Positions 1 to 7,189 of a stretch of DNA of 33,276 bases are shown here, in pieces. The DNA is taken from NCBI GenBank assembly GCA_021735645.1, contig JAIPGP010000040.1, positions 1 through 33,276 on the forward strand, written 5' to 3'. Below the pieces are notes generated by a model that saw only the letters and a list, made by a program, of their open reading frames with translations, was not told where the DNA came from and did not search any database. This DNA is from Candidatus Cloacimonadota bacterium. GTDB taxonomy: Bacteria; Cloacimonadota; Cloacimonadia; Cloacimonadales; TCS61. The translations under genes were made by a program, and so were the position numbers. The first letter of the stretch is position 1; the number at the start of each line of letters is the position of its first letter.

Positions 1-555
1 ACTGTTAGGTTGATCTGATTTAGTCAAATTAGTTTCAATGTTATTGTCTTCTGTTCTGTTAGCGGGATTTTCTTCCTGAAATAGGGTATTTACTGTAGAA
101 TATAGGTATTTTTCTGTAGAAAATACAAATACTTTTCGCTTTATAATGTTTCCTTTATTATCCTTTTCAGGTATCAGGGGGTTACAATTTCGTGATGAGT
201 AGAGGGTTGAAAGTGTATTGACAAAAAAAGGTGAATAGATTATTCCTTGCTCAAACAGGTTTTTGTCTAAGACCTGCTTAGTGATTAGGTAATCAATTAT
301 TTCAATAATTACTTTTTCCTCAGCAGGTCTTAGCTGATCATATAGGTCAAGCTTGTCTTCCTCAGTGGAGTATTGTAAGTAATGATGTTGAGCACTTCCC
401 AGCTTTTCCATTATCATGTAATAAATTGAATAACCGGCAAGTTTCCACTTTTTTAATATATGTCTTATGTGGGTTTCACCATCGTGATTTGTCATGTGAG
501 GGAAGTACTCAGCAGAATAAGAAGCGGGTCTTCCAGCTTTCTTTTTTTCTCCCAT
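1..555 (-). CDS. DUF4373-like (Lin1244/Lin1753-type) protein of integrative element, C-terminus missing
   Basis: The frame is open from an ATG at 555 to the left edge (185 codons, no stop), so the gene is cut by the window. The first 100 residues start with a basic GRPASYS stretch followed by EYFPHMTNHDGETHIRHILKK and GYSIYYMIMEKL. This layout (YFPHD..D..KI..L...G..GYGIY..LLE) is that of the DUF4373 / Lin1244-Lin1753 N-terminal domain found in phage and integrative-element proteins, some of which are thought to act in replication. The match is from memory of the pattern. Residues from about 120 on are Asn/Lys/Glu-rich and look disordered. The ATG lies 3 bases after the stop of the HTH gene, so the two are probably co-transcribed and translationally coupled. 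A replication-initiator role is inference. Confidence 0.6.
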   Translation of the reverse strand, partial: MGEKKKAGRPASYSAEYFPHMTNHDGETHIRHILKKWKLAGYSIYYMIMEKLGSAQHHYLQYSTEEDKLDLYDQLRPAEEKVIIEIIDYLITKQVLDKNLFEQGIIYSPFFVNTLSTLYSSRNCNPLIPEKDNKGNIIKRKVFVFSTEKYLYSTVNTLFQEENPANRTEDNNIETNLTKSDQPNS

Positions 556-558
556 AAT

Positions 559-819
559 CTAACCTCGCTTCAAGGTGTCTTCTACTGCCTGGCTTTTGAT
601 CTCATCAACGCTTGATCTCCGGCTGCTTTCTATAAACTCCATTAACTCGGAGACCTTGAAATAAATCATCCTGCCGTTAGGCTTATAGAATGGTATTATC
701 CGCCTGTGGGTGTACTGATACATAGTTCCTGGTGACAGTCCTAAAATCTCCGCTGCTCTTTCCAGTGTGACAAAATTGCTCTGGTTTTTCATTTCCAAAA
801 CTTCTTTCTGTACTTTCAT
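559..819 (-). CDS. Excisionase-type helix-turn-helix DNA-binding protein
   Basis: A small 86-aa protein with a MerR/excisionase-like winged HTH (HTH_17 type). Residues 17-37 read FVTLERAAEILGLS..TMYQY, a helix-turn-helix that begins with the usual 'T..EAA..LG.S..T.Y' pattern. It is followed by a basic wing (THRRIIPFYKPNGRMIYFK) and the typical 'V.EL.EFIES' end helix. Such proteins are Xis/recombination directionality factors or element repressors. The start is well supported: AGGAGG sits 7 bases before the ATG at 819. An internal Met (residue 10) has no such site. It lies between the recombinase module and the DUF4373-like gene of the same element, which fits an Xis or regulator role. The exact role is inferred. 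Confidence 0.75.
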   Translation of the reverse strand: MKVQKEVLEMKNQSNFVTLERAAEILGLSPGTMYQYTHRRIIPFYKPNGRMIYFKVSELMEFIESSRRSSVDEIKSQAVEDTLKRG

Positions 820-863
820 TGAAGTACCTCCTAAAATGAATTAGGCTTGCAAGCTCTGGTGGT

Positions 864-869
864 ATTATA
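864..869 (-). promoter_or_regulatory. Candidate -10 box for the HTH / DUF4373-like genes
   Basis: The minus strand reads TATAAT here, about 45 bases upstream of the HTH start codon, inside an AT-rich spacer. No good -35 hexamer is visible at 16-18 bases, so this is a weak call. The surrounding 820-997 spacer also has two similar blocks, taggtcggaat near 883 and taagtcggaat near 967, that could be regulator sites. Confidence 0.3.
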
Positions 870-997
870 ACTAAAATGGAATAGGTCGGAATTATTAAAA
901 TAAGAAATAAATTATAAATTAACTAAACAGCTATATAATAATATAATATGATAAAATAAATATTACTAAGTCGGAATAGCTTATTTTTGTTTACAGA

Positions 998-1882
998 CTA
1001 TTCCCATACTATAACATATTCATACTGTGGTATTGATTGCATAAAAATTTCAACATTCCTTGAGTTCAAGAATTTGTACAATTCAACTGGGTGATTTATA
1101 TTATTATTTTTAAACTCGGGCATTTTTTTAAAGTATTTTAATTGAGCTTTGAAAAAATCTTTGAGTGTTGTTTCTTTTAATTGGTATTTTAGCATTTCGG
1201 TATCTTCTGAAAGTTTTTTGAAATAATTGCTTTCCCCTGGGTGTTGTTCTCTGTAATTCACTAATTCCGGTAAAAGAGGAAGTATTTTTGATTTTTTCTT
1301 ATTTCTGATATAATTTCCTTTATATTTCATAGTTGTATTTTTTTTCAGAGTTTCGTTTAGTTCATCTACAAATAATTCTAAAGCTATCATCTTCTTCTGA
1401 TTTTCAAAATAATCTTTATCAAATCTTCTGATATAGTTTTCTGATATATAAAATATGGGGGGGATTAGATACATTGAATCGGAAAGCATTTTTTTAAAAT
1501 CTTCAGTGATAGTATTCTGATCTTTAGCTTGAATTTTAATAAACATAGCTTTAATATTGTGAATATCAAATAAATAAAAGACTTCTTTAACAGATTCTAT
1601 AAATTCAAAAGTATCATTTTTAATCTTATTCTTTAGTTTCTTTTTAAAATCCCATTCAAAATCTATAAACCTAAATCTGCAATTAAAACTATCTGAAACG
1701 AAAATCAAGGGTTCAAACATCACCATTCCAATATTGTGCTCATTTGCAATAGATTTTAACATAATTTCTAAATCTTTCAATAGTGATTCTTTATCTCCAT
1801 AAGTATGGCAATTATAACCTTTCTGAGCAATGTTTTTCTTTTCTTCTTTAGTTAGCTCAATAATGTGATTCTTTGTCTCCAT
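998..1882 (-). CDS. Hypothetical 294-aa protein, cargo of the integrative element
   Basis: I do not recognise this protein. It has no signal peptide, no membrane segment and no nucleotide-binding or nuclease motif that I can see. It is rich in Lys, Asn, Phe and Ile, alternates charged helices, and has a basic middle (residues 180-205, with many Lys/Arg). The start is supported by AGGGGG five bases before the ATG. It follows the recombinase stop by 17 bases on the same strand, so it is probably translated from the integrase transcript. Position beside the integrase, near the att end, is where elements often carry cargo genes (defence, toxin-antitoxin or transfer-related), but nothing in the sequence shows which. 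Confidence 0.7.
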   Translation of the reverse strand: METKNHIIELTKEEKKNIAQKGYNCHTYGDKESLLKDLEIMLKSIANEHNIGMVMFEPLIFVSDSFNCRFRFIDFEWDFKKKLKNKIKNDTFEFIESVKEVFYLFDIHNIKAMFIKIQAKDQNTITEDFKKMLSDSMYLIPPIFYISENYIRRFDKDYFENQKKMIALELFVDELNETLKKNTTMKYKGNYIRNKKKSKILPLLPELVNYREQHPGESNYFKKLSEDTEMLKYQLKETTLKDFFKAQLKYFKKMPEFKNNNINHPVELYKFLNSRNVEIFMQSIPQYEYVIVWE

Positions 1883-1899
1883 TCTATCCCCCTATATCC

Positions 1900-3021
1900 T
1901 TATAATTTTGGAAAATTATCCATTGCCTTATACTTTTCCTCATCAATTAGTTTTGCGTAAATTTCAGTGGTTTTGGTGGCTGAGTGACCTAATATTTTAC
2001 TGGTAGCAAATAGAGAATTACCTCCACTAATGGATAAACAGGCTGCTGTATGTCTGGCAGTGTGAAATGTTACATGCTTTGTTATCCCTGCCTGCTCAGT
2101 CCATCTTTTGAGGTGAAGATTTATATTATTTCCCCCCTTAGGTAATCTGAAAATATATTCTCTTTCCGGGTACTCACTTTTTTGATCATCAAGTATATCT
2201 TTCGCAGTTTCATTGAGTTTGTTTTTCAGAAATCGTTTTGTCTTAGTAACCTTAATGTTAAGGAAATCTTTATCAACTACGTTTTCCCATTTAAGATTGA
2301 TAATATCAGAAATGCGGAGTCCGGTATAACAGGCGAAAAGAAAGGCTCTGATAACATCAGGACTCATAGTCTTTCGCTTTTCAATTATTTCAGTATCTTT
2401 CAACTTTCTTAATTCTTCCAGCGTGAGAAAATCCCTGTTAGTCTCCGGCTTCACATTTCTGATCTGGTGTGCAGGGGATATTATATAAATTCCCTTTGCG
2501 GTTGCAATGTTTAGCATTCTCTTAAATATGGAAAAATAAGTGCAGGTAGTATAATCATTGACCTTGGTCAGTAGATAGCTTCTAAACTCATTACAGAAAT
2601 CATTATTTATATCCTGGAAAGTGATCCCCTCTCCGGCATACTCTCGGAAATGCTTAATTGCATTATTCCATGCCTTGCGGGTGTTTTTCTCTTTATGGCT
2701 GTCCCGCCTGGATTCAAAGAAGGGAATCACCTTTGATTTTTTCTTGGTTAGATTATTCAAGCTGTCAAGCTCCTGGTTCTTATAGAGTTCATCAAAGTAT
2801 TGCTGTTTTTCTCTTGCTCTTTCAACGGCTTCTAAATCTGCTCTGGTTGGTGTAGTGTTCCCTGAAATGTGAAGTTTTGGATATTTAATGTCTCTTATTC
2901 CGTCTCTCCTGAGCTCAAAATATATGGAGTATTCCTCACCAATATCCCTTAGCCTCATTTTATAGTAACTGCCTTTGTTATAGCCTTTTATCTTAGCTTT
3001 TAGGCGTTCAAATTTATTCAT
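1900..3021 (-). CDS. Tyrosine recombinase (phage-type integrase)
   Basis: A site-specific recombinase of 373 aa, full length for the family. Residues 1-90 are a small arm-binding-like N-terminal part, 105-190 a SAM-like core-binding domain (NTRKAWNNAIKHFREYAG...), and 195-373 the catalytic domain. The active-site set is complete: R236 in TGLRISD, a Lys near 260, H320 and R323 in HTARH, H346 in LGHS, and the nucleophile Y355 in TTEIYAKL. An AGGGGGG Shine-Dalgarno sequence precedes the ATG. The gene lies 210 bases from a 3' tRNA fragment on the plus strand and reads away from it, as is usual for an integrase next to its attachment site. It most likely catalyses integration and excision of the element occupying 1-3259. 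Confidence 0.93.
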   Translation of the reverse strand: MNKFERLKAKIKGYNKGSYYKMRLRDIGEEYSIYFELRRDGIRDIKYPKLHISGNTTPTRADLEAVERAREKQQYFDELYKNQELDSLNNLTKKKSKVIPFFESRRDSHKEKNTRKAWNNAIKHFREYAGEGITFQDINNDFCNEFRSYLLTKVNDYTTCTYFSIFKRMLNIATAKGIYIISPAHQIRNVKPETNRDFLTLEELRKLKDTEIIEKRKTMSPDVIRAFLFACYTGLRISDIINLKWENVVDKDFLNIKVTKTKRFLKNKLNETAKDILDDQKSEYPEREYIFRLPKGGNNINLHLKRWTEQAGITKHVTFHTARHTAACLSISGGNSLFATSKILGHSATKTTEIYAKLIDEEKYKAMDNFPKL

Positions 3022-3073
3022 AATATCCCCCCTTGAATTGTTTTATTATTATAATATATCTCTAAAATATTTA

Positions 3074-3126
3074 GGTGGAGTTTGTGGTGGAGTTTTGGCT
3101 CAAAATAGAGCAAAATAGAGCAAATT
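3074..3126. repeat. Short direct repeats between int and att (candidate arm-type sites)
   Basis: Two direct repeats stand side by side. GGTGGAGTTT occurs at 3074-3083 and 3086-3095, and CAAAATAGAG occurs at 3101-3110 and 3111-3120, continuing as a partial third copy. They lie between the recombinase start and the tRNA fragment, where arm-type integrase or Xis binding sites normally sit. Function is inferred from position. Confidence 0.45.
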
Positions 3127-3231
3127 AAATAAAAACTCATCATAACCTAACCTCACTGTAACTTATTGAATATAAAGACAAATACAAATAAAATAAATTA
3201 AATCAAATTGTCAATATTATTGTAGTTAATA

Positions 3232-3259
3232 AGAGGTTCGAGTCCTCTTTCCAGCACCA
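3232..3259 (+). other. attR-type attachment site: 3' fragment of a tRNA gene
   Basis: The sequence is the last 28 bases of a tRNA. The T-arm stem AGAGG (3232-3236) pairs with CCTCT (3244-3248) around the loop TTCGAGT. A 3' acceptor strand TTCCAGC (3249-3255), discriminator A and an encoded CCA (3257-3259) follow. The bases upstream are AT-rich and cannot form the D or anticodon arms, nor do they contain the matching 5' strand GCTGGAA. A lone 3' tRNA end beside an integrase marks the end of a tRNA-targeted element. The identity of the tRNA cannot be read from the fragment; ACCA with a G-C first pair would suit tRNA-Leu among others. Confidence 0.85.
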
Positions 3260-3506
3260 CTAATTTTATTAGCCTCTCTGAGTTCACTCTGTCCTCTTAG
3301 TCCGCTTCGTCCACGATGTCCACCTCTTTGCCTAAACACATTTTCACCATGTACTCTCATCAAAAAAGTGTAGCTGCAGAATAAATGCCCGCCCTAAGGA
3401 AACTAAACTGCAAAAGACATGACAATAAGATGTTATACTGTTTGAAGTTTAGGGGACAAGTAACCAGCTGGTACCCGATTGTTGCTCTCAAATACAAATA
3501 ATATCT
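3260..3506. other. Intergenic stretch, chromosomal side of the att site
   Basis: No gene is visible. It starts with a short dyad (CTAAT-TTT-ATTAG) directly after the tRNA CCA and holds a low-complexity gtccgcttcgtccacgatgt-type stretch (around 3300-3325). A similar style of phrase, gtggtcagtgtggtcgg, recurs in the repeats at the right end of the window. No promoter was recognised. Confidence 0.5.
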
Positions 3507-3542
3507 CATAATAGAAAAGGGCAGACTTCATGTCTGCCCTTT
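3507..3542 (-). terminator. Rho-independent terminator of the folC-tmk-ctpA operon
   Basis: On the minus strand a 12-bp stem (AAAAGGGCAGAC with GTCTGCCCTTTT, loop 5 nt) is followed by TTTTCTATTAT. It lies 28 bases after the ctpA stop. The plus strand of the stem also ends in a T-rich tail, so it could work in both directions. Confidence 0.88.
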
Positions 3543-3569
3543 TATGTTTTTATACCTATACGTTATTAT

Positions 3570-5216
3570 TTATTCATTCGCCAGTTCATCTTTGATAGCC
3601 TGCTGTTCTACGGCATAATCAAACATCTCATCCAGATTTTTGCACTTTTCGAAAATGCCCAGTGCATCCTGCAATTGCTGATCATCTCTGATAGCTATCT
3701 TATACCCTTCCACTTCGCCGAATTTCTTGCTGACTATATTGCTGGTCAGGTTGTTAGTTATCCAGCTCATTGTACTGTCTAACTGCGTTTCTGTCCATTC
3801 CACACTATCTTCTTGAGCATATTCCAGAAATTCATCTAACAAAGGTTGATCTAATTCAAAATCAAGTTCTACTTCATCTTCATGATCTATCATATAATTC
3901 ACTGCAAACTTGAAGGTCAGGTTTTTCCGGCGCAATTCCATACCCAGACGGGTCATCTTTGCCTGTTCAATTTCCAGATCAGGATTTATTCCACCACCGC
4001 CATAGACAACTCTACCCCGCTCAGTATAATGAACATCTTTCAAATGCTCTTCGTCAGCTTCTTCACGTAATTGCCCTATTTCTTCGGTTGTCATGTCACC
4101 ATTACGAACCCGCGGGTCTTTCATTAACTGGTCATTTAGGTCTTTATGGATGCAGCGACCGGAATTTATATAATATTTAGCTGTGGTAATTTTCACGCCA
4201 TTTCCTTCGGAAAGCGGGAATAATCTTTGCACCGAACCTTTGCCATAAGAAGTTTTTCCCACGACTAAAGCTCTATCATAATCCTGCATGGAGCCGGCAA
4301 ATATCTCTGAGGCACTTGCTGAGGCTTCATTAATCATCACGATCACCGGGTAGCCAGAACGTTGCCGATTATATCTGGTGATATATTCCTGATTAGCAGC
4401 ATCACTCTTGCCTTTTGTGAATACAACCCGTTTATCTTTACCAATGAATTCGTTCACTGTGTTCACAGCTTCTGAAAGCAATCCTCCAGGATTAAACCGC
4501 AGGTCTATCAAAAGTCCACGCATCCCTTCTTCTTCCAGTTCATCCAGCACTTCCCGCAGTTCTGTAGTTGTTTTGGCATTAAACTGCCGAACTCTTAGAT
4601 AACCAATGCCATTGTCCATCACAAAAGCATAAGGAATGCTGTTAATAACTATAGTATCACGAATGATCTCGAAATCCAGTTCTTCTTTAACTCCTGGACG
4701 CTTGATAGTGATCACTACTTTAGTTCCCACATCACCACGCATTTCATTTATAGCGTCGTCTGTGGACATGCCCACTACGCTCAAACCATCAACTTTGGAG
4801 ATTTTATCTCCTGCCATTATCCCCATCTTGTAAGCGGGAGTACCCTCAATAGGTGAAACCACCGTGATATAATCACCTATCTTATTTATCGTAATACCTA
4901 ATCCGCCAAATTCACCCTTTGTGCTGGTATTGAATTTCTCAAATTCATCTGGGTCAAAAAAAGAGGTATGTGGATCAAGTTCATCCAGCATCCCTTCTAT
5001 TGCTGCGTTGATCAGATCATCGGTATTCAGTGTGTCCACATAATTCTGCTGCAGTTTGAACAGCACCTCAGTGAATAATTCCAGCTTCTTGAACATGCTC
5101 TCGCGACTGGTATCCTGAGCATCTACCCTATAACTGCTCACCAGGATCACGGCTATCAGTATCCAGCCAAATAATCCTAATGAAACAAATATTTTGCCGG
5201 TTCCTTTTAATTTCAT
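3570..5216 (-). CDS. ctpA: C-terminal processing peptidase (S41 family, PDZ-containing)
   Basis: A periplasmic or membrane-anchored serine protease that trims proteins from their C-termini (CtpA/Prc type). The N-terminus is a signal anchor (residues 9-28, hydrophobic). It is followed by the family's helical entry (KLELFTEVL..LQQNYVD, DELDPHTSFFDP), a PDZ domain (about 100-185, GGLGITI ... SPIEGTPAYKMGIMAGDKI) and the S41 core. The Ser/Lys dyad is visible: S301 in NEASASASE and K326 in YGKGSVQ, with Q330 four residues later, the same spacing as in E. coli Prc. The C-terminal 170 residues are helical, as in long CtpA proteins. It overlaps tmk by 4 bases (ATGA) and is the last gene before a terminator. 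Substrates cannot be told; it may process exported proteins. The choice between the ctpA and prc names is conventional. Confidence 0.93.
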   Translation of the reverse strand: MKLKGTGKIFVSLGLFGWILIAVILVSSYRVDAQDTSRESMFKKLELFTEVLFKLQQNYVDTLNTDDLINAAIEGMLDELDPHTSFFDPDEFEKFNTSTKGEFGGLGITINKIGDYITVVSPIEGTPAYKMGIMAGDKISKVDGLSVVGMSTDDAINEMRGDVGTKVVITIKRPGVKEELDFEIIRDTIVINSIPYAFVMDNGIGYLRVRQFNAKTTTELREVLDELEEEGMRGLLIDLRFNPGGLLSEAVNTVNEFIGKDKRVVFTKGKSDAANQEYITRYNRQRSGYPVIVMINEASASASEIFAGSMQDYDRALVVGKTSYGKGSVQRLFPLSEGNGVKITTAKYYINSGRCIHKDLNDQLMKDPRVRNGDMTTEEIGQLREEADEEHLKDVHYTERGRVVYGGGGINPDLEIEQAKMTRLGMELRRKNLTFKFAVNYMIDHEDEVELDFELDQPLLDEFLEYAQEDSVEWTETQLDSTMSWITNNLTSNIVSKKFGEVEGYKIAIRDDQQLQDALGIFEKCKNLDEMFDYAVEQQAIKDELANE

Positions 5217-5839
5217 TTGTTCCTCGCTTTTATATATTCTTTTACTTTTTCTAATATTGTACCACTTATTTCTGCTATTGTATTTTGTCCATTGATTATT
5301 ACTATCCGTTTATATTTAGCTGCCAGATCCAGAAATCCCTGACGTACCTGCCGGTGAAAATCAAGTGATTCCTGCTCCAGACGGTCGGCTGCTTCCGGCT
5401 TAATGCGACCCAAACCTGTTTCCACATCTATATCTATCAAAAAAGTGAGGTCAGGTTCCTTCTTAAAAGCGGCAAATTCACATAAAAACTTTATGGCTGA
5501 TGCCTCTATCTGCCTGGCTGCTCCCTGATAAGCAATGGTTGAATCATAATAACGATCAGAAATGACCACTTTCCCAGATTCTATAGCCGGTAAAATCTTC
5601 TCACCGGTATGTTGACTACGACTGGCGGCGTATAGCAGCACTTCCGTTTCAGGCAGCATTTCTTTATATCTGGGGTCCAGCAGTAAATCACGCACACGCT
5701 CCGAAATATCTGTTCCACCTGGTTCACGCGTTAAGATCACTTCTCTGCCGATACTGGCAAAATAATCGCGCAGCATTTCCGACTGTGTGGACTTACCACA
5801 TCCCTCGATCCCTTCAAAAGTAATAAATAATCCTTTCAT
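5213..5839 (-). CDS. tmk: Thymidylate kinase
   Basis: Phosphorylates dTMP to dTDP with ATP in the cytoplasm, an essential step to dTTP. At 208 aa it is of normal length. The P-loop GIEGCGKST is at residues 10-18, the TREPGG nucleotide-binding motif at 37-42, and the DRYYDS motif (Asp/Arg pair) at 95-100. A LID segment with RIKPEAADRLEQESLDFH spans 145-162. The P-loop lacks the basic residue of yeast-type enzymes and the LID has its own basic residues, as in bacterial enzymes. It overlaps folC upstream by 4 bases and ctpA downstream by 4 bases, so translation of all three is likely coupled. Confidence 0.97.
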   Translation of the reverse strand: MKGLFITFEGIEGCGKSTQSEMLRDYFASIGREVILTREPGGTDISERVRDLLLDPRYKEMLPETEVLLYAASRSQHTGEKILPAIESGKVVISDRYYDSTIAYQGAARQIEASAIKFLCEFAAFKKEPDLTFLIDIDVETGLGRIKPEAADRLEQESLDFHRQVRQGFLDLAAKYKRIVIINGQNTIAEISGTILEKVKEYIKARNK

Positions 5840-7122
5840 ATATTCTCTCCAAATTCGGGCTCTGCCAGTATTTCCGAGATCGTGTATAGAGAACCTGATA
5901 TGATCACAACATCATTGCAACCAGCCAGGGCAATTGCCCGTCTGCAACCGCTTACCACGTCTCTAGCAGTTTCATAATCAGCACCGTATTTCTCGGCATA
6001 CTGCACCTGTTCTTCAATCTCGGCTGCCCGGGTGGATTTATTCTTACTGATGATCAATTTATCTGCCACTGTGCAGACGGCATTGACCATTTTCTCCAGA
6101 TTCTTATCCCTCAGGATTGCCAGCACGAATATTATTCGCCTGCCGGTATATATTTTCTGCAGATTTTTTACCAGAGCACTAATTCCTTCTTCATTGTGAG
6201 CGCCATCGATCAGCAACAGTGGCTCTTTCTGCAATATCTGCATTCTGCCAAGCCAGAGCGTATTCTTTAAAGCATCTCTTACTTGACCTTCATCAACGGT
6301 TTTGCTACGCTTTTGCATCATTTTTCGGAAAGTTCGAATTGCCACTCCCGCATTATGTGCCTGATGTTCTCCAATTAAATTAACGAAAAGTTTTTCCCAG
6401 GTTACATTTTCATCCTTATAATCAAATTCTGTTCCGTCCTCACGCAGGTTGATATTTTTTACCAAAAACTCTCTGCCAAACCGGCTGATAATGGCTGAAC
6501 GCTCCTGGCATACGCTTTCGATAACATCATAGGCTTCCTCCGGCAATTCACCTAGAACTACTTCCTGACCGGTTTTTATTATTCCGGCTTTTTCCCAGGC
6601 TATTTTCTTGATAGTATTGCCCAGACTCTTTAAATGATCAAATGATATACTGGTGATAGCAGCCACCTCTGCAGCAAAAGGATTTGTTCCATCCAGTCTG
6701 CCCCCCAGTCCCACTTCAAAAATGGCTGTGTCCACATCCTGCTCCAGAAAATAATAAAACGCCATTGCCGTGGTGATCTCAAAAAAAGACGCCTCATACT
6801 TCTGAAAAATTGACTCCCATTTCTGATATATCCGAATCAGGTTTTCTGTATCAATATTCACGCCATTCACTCTCAACCGCTCGCGGTAATCCACCAGATG
6901 CGGCGAAGTGTTTAAACCTGTCTTCTGACCATGTGCTCTGCATAATGTCTCCAGCATCGCGCAGGTGGAGCCTTTGCCATTTGTTCCGCCCACATGAATC
7001 CCAGGCAGGTGCAAATTCGGCTCGCCCATTGCTGCCAGAATACTTAGCATCCGCTCAAGTCCCAGCTTCACATTGCCGGAATGACGCTCGTAGATATATT
7101 CTAAAAATTCTTTATAATTCAT
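5836..7122 (-). CDS. folC: Folylpolyglutamate synthase / dihydrofolate synthase
   Basis: Adds glutamate to dihydropteroate and to folates (Mur-ligase-like ATP-dependent amide ligase). The P-loop HVGGTNGKGST is near residues 43-53. Further motifs are a substrate region NTSPHLVDYRERLRVNG, the FEVGLGGRLDGTN motif, SFDHLKSLGNT, and the hinge LLIDGAHNEEG that starts the C-terminal domain. I chose the ATG at 7122: GGAG lies 6 bases before it. The frame can be extended four codons to a GTG at 7134, but that start would overlap the Shine-Dalgarno site and sit next to the terminator hairpin. It overlaps tmk by 4 bases. Pairing with tmk fits nucleotide/one-carbon supply. Confidence 0.95.
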   Translation of the reverse strand: MNYKEFLEYIYERHSGNVKLGLERMLSILAAMGEPNLHLPGIHVGGTNGKGSTCAMLETLCRAHGQKTGLNTSPHLVDYRERLRVNGVNIDTENLIRIYQKWESIFQKYEASFFEITTAMAFYYFLEQDVDTAIFEVGLGGRLDGTNPFAAEVAAITSISFDHLKSLGNTIKKIAWEKAGIIKTGQEVVLGELPEEAYDVIESVCQERSAIISRFGREFLVKNINLREDGTEFDYKDENVTWEKLFVNLIGEHQAHNAGVAIRTFRKMMQKRSKTVDEGQVRDALKNTLWLGRMQILQKEPLLLIDGAHNEEGISALVKNLQKIYTGRRIIFVLAILRDKNLEKMVNAVCTVADKLIISKNKSTRAAEIEEQVQYAEKYGADYETARDVVSGCRRAIALAGCNDVVIISGSLYTISEILAEPEFGENI

Positions 7123-7136
7123 CAGATTCTCCACAT

Positions 7137-7164
7137 AAAAATAGCCTGTCCATGAGGACAGGCT
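7137..7164 (-). terminator. Rho-independent terminator between the pilin-like gene and folC
   Basis: Reading the minus strand, a perfect 9-bp stem (AGCCTGTCC with GGACAGGCT, loop TCAT) is followed by ATTTTT. It lies about 25 bases after the stop of the 376-codon frame upstream and only about 15 bases before the folC start, so folC must either be served by read-through or by a promoter that overlaps the hairpin. Confidence 0.88.
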
Positions 7165-7189
7165 GCTATTTTCTATTCCGATTTTCTCA

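Noticed and set aside
3160-3259. A complete tRNA gene ending at 3259
   Set aside because: Only the T-arm and 3' acceptor strand are present; the upstream 50 bases cannot form D or anticodon arms and the matching 5' strand is absent.
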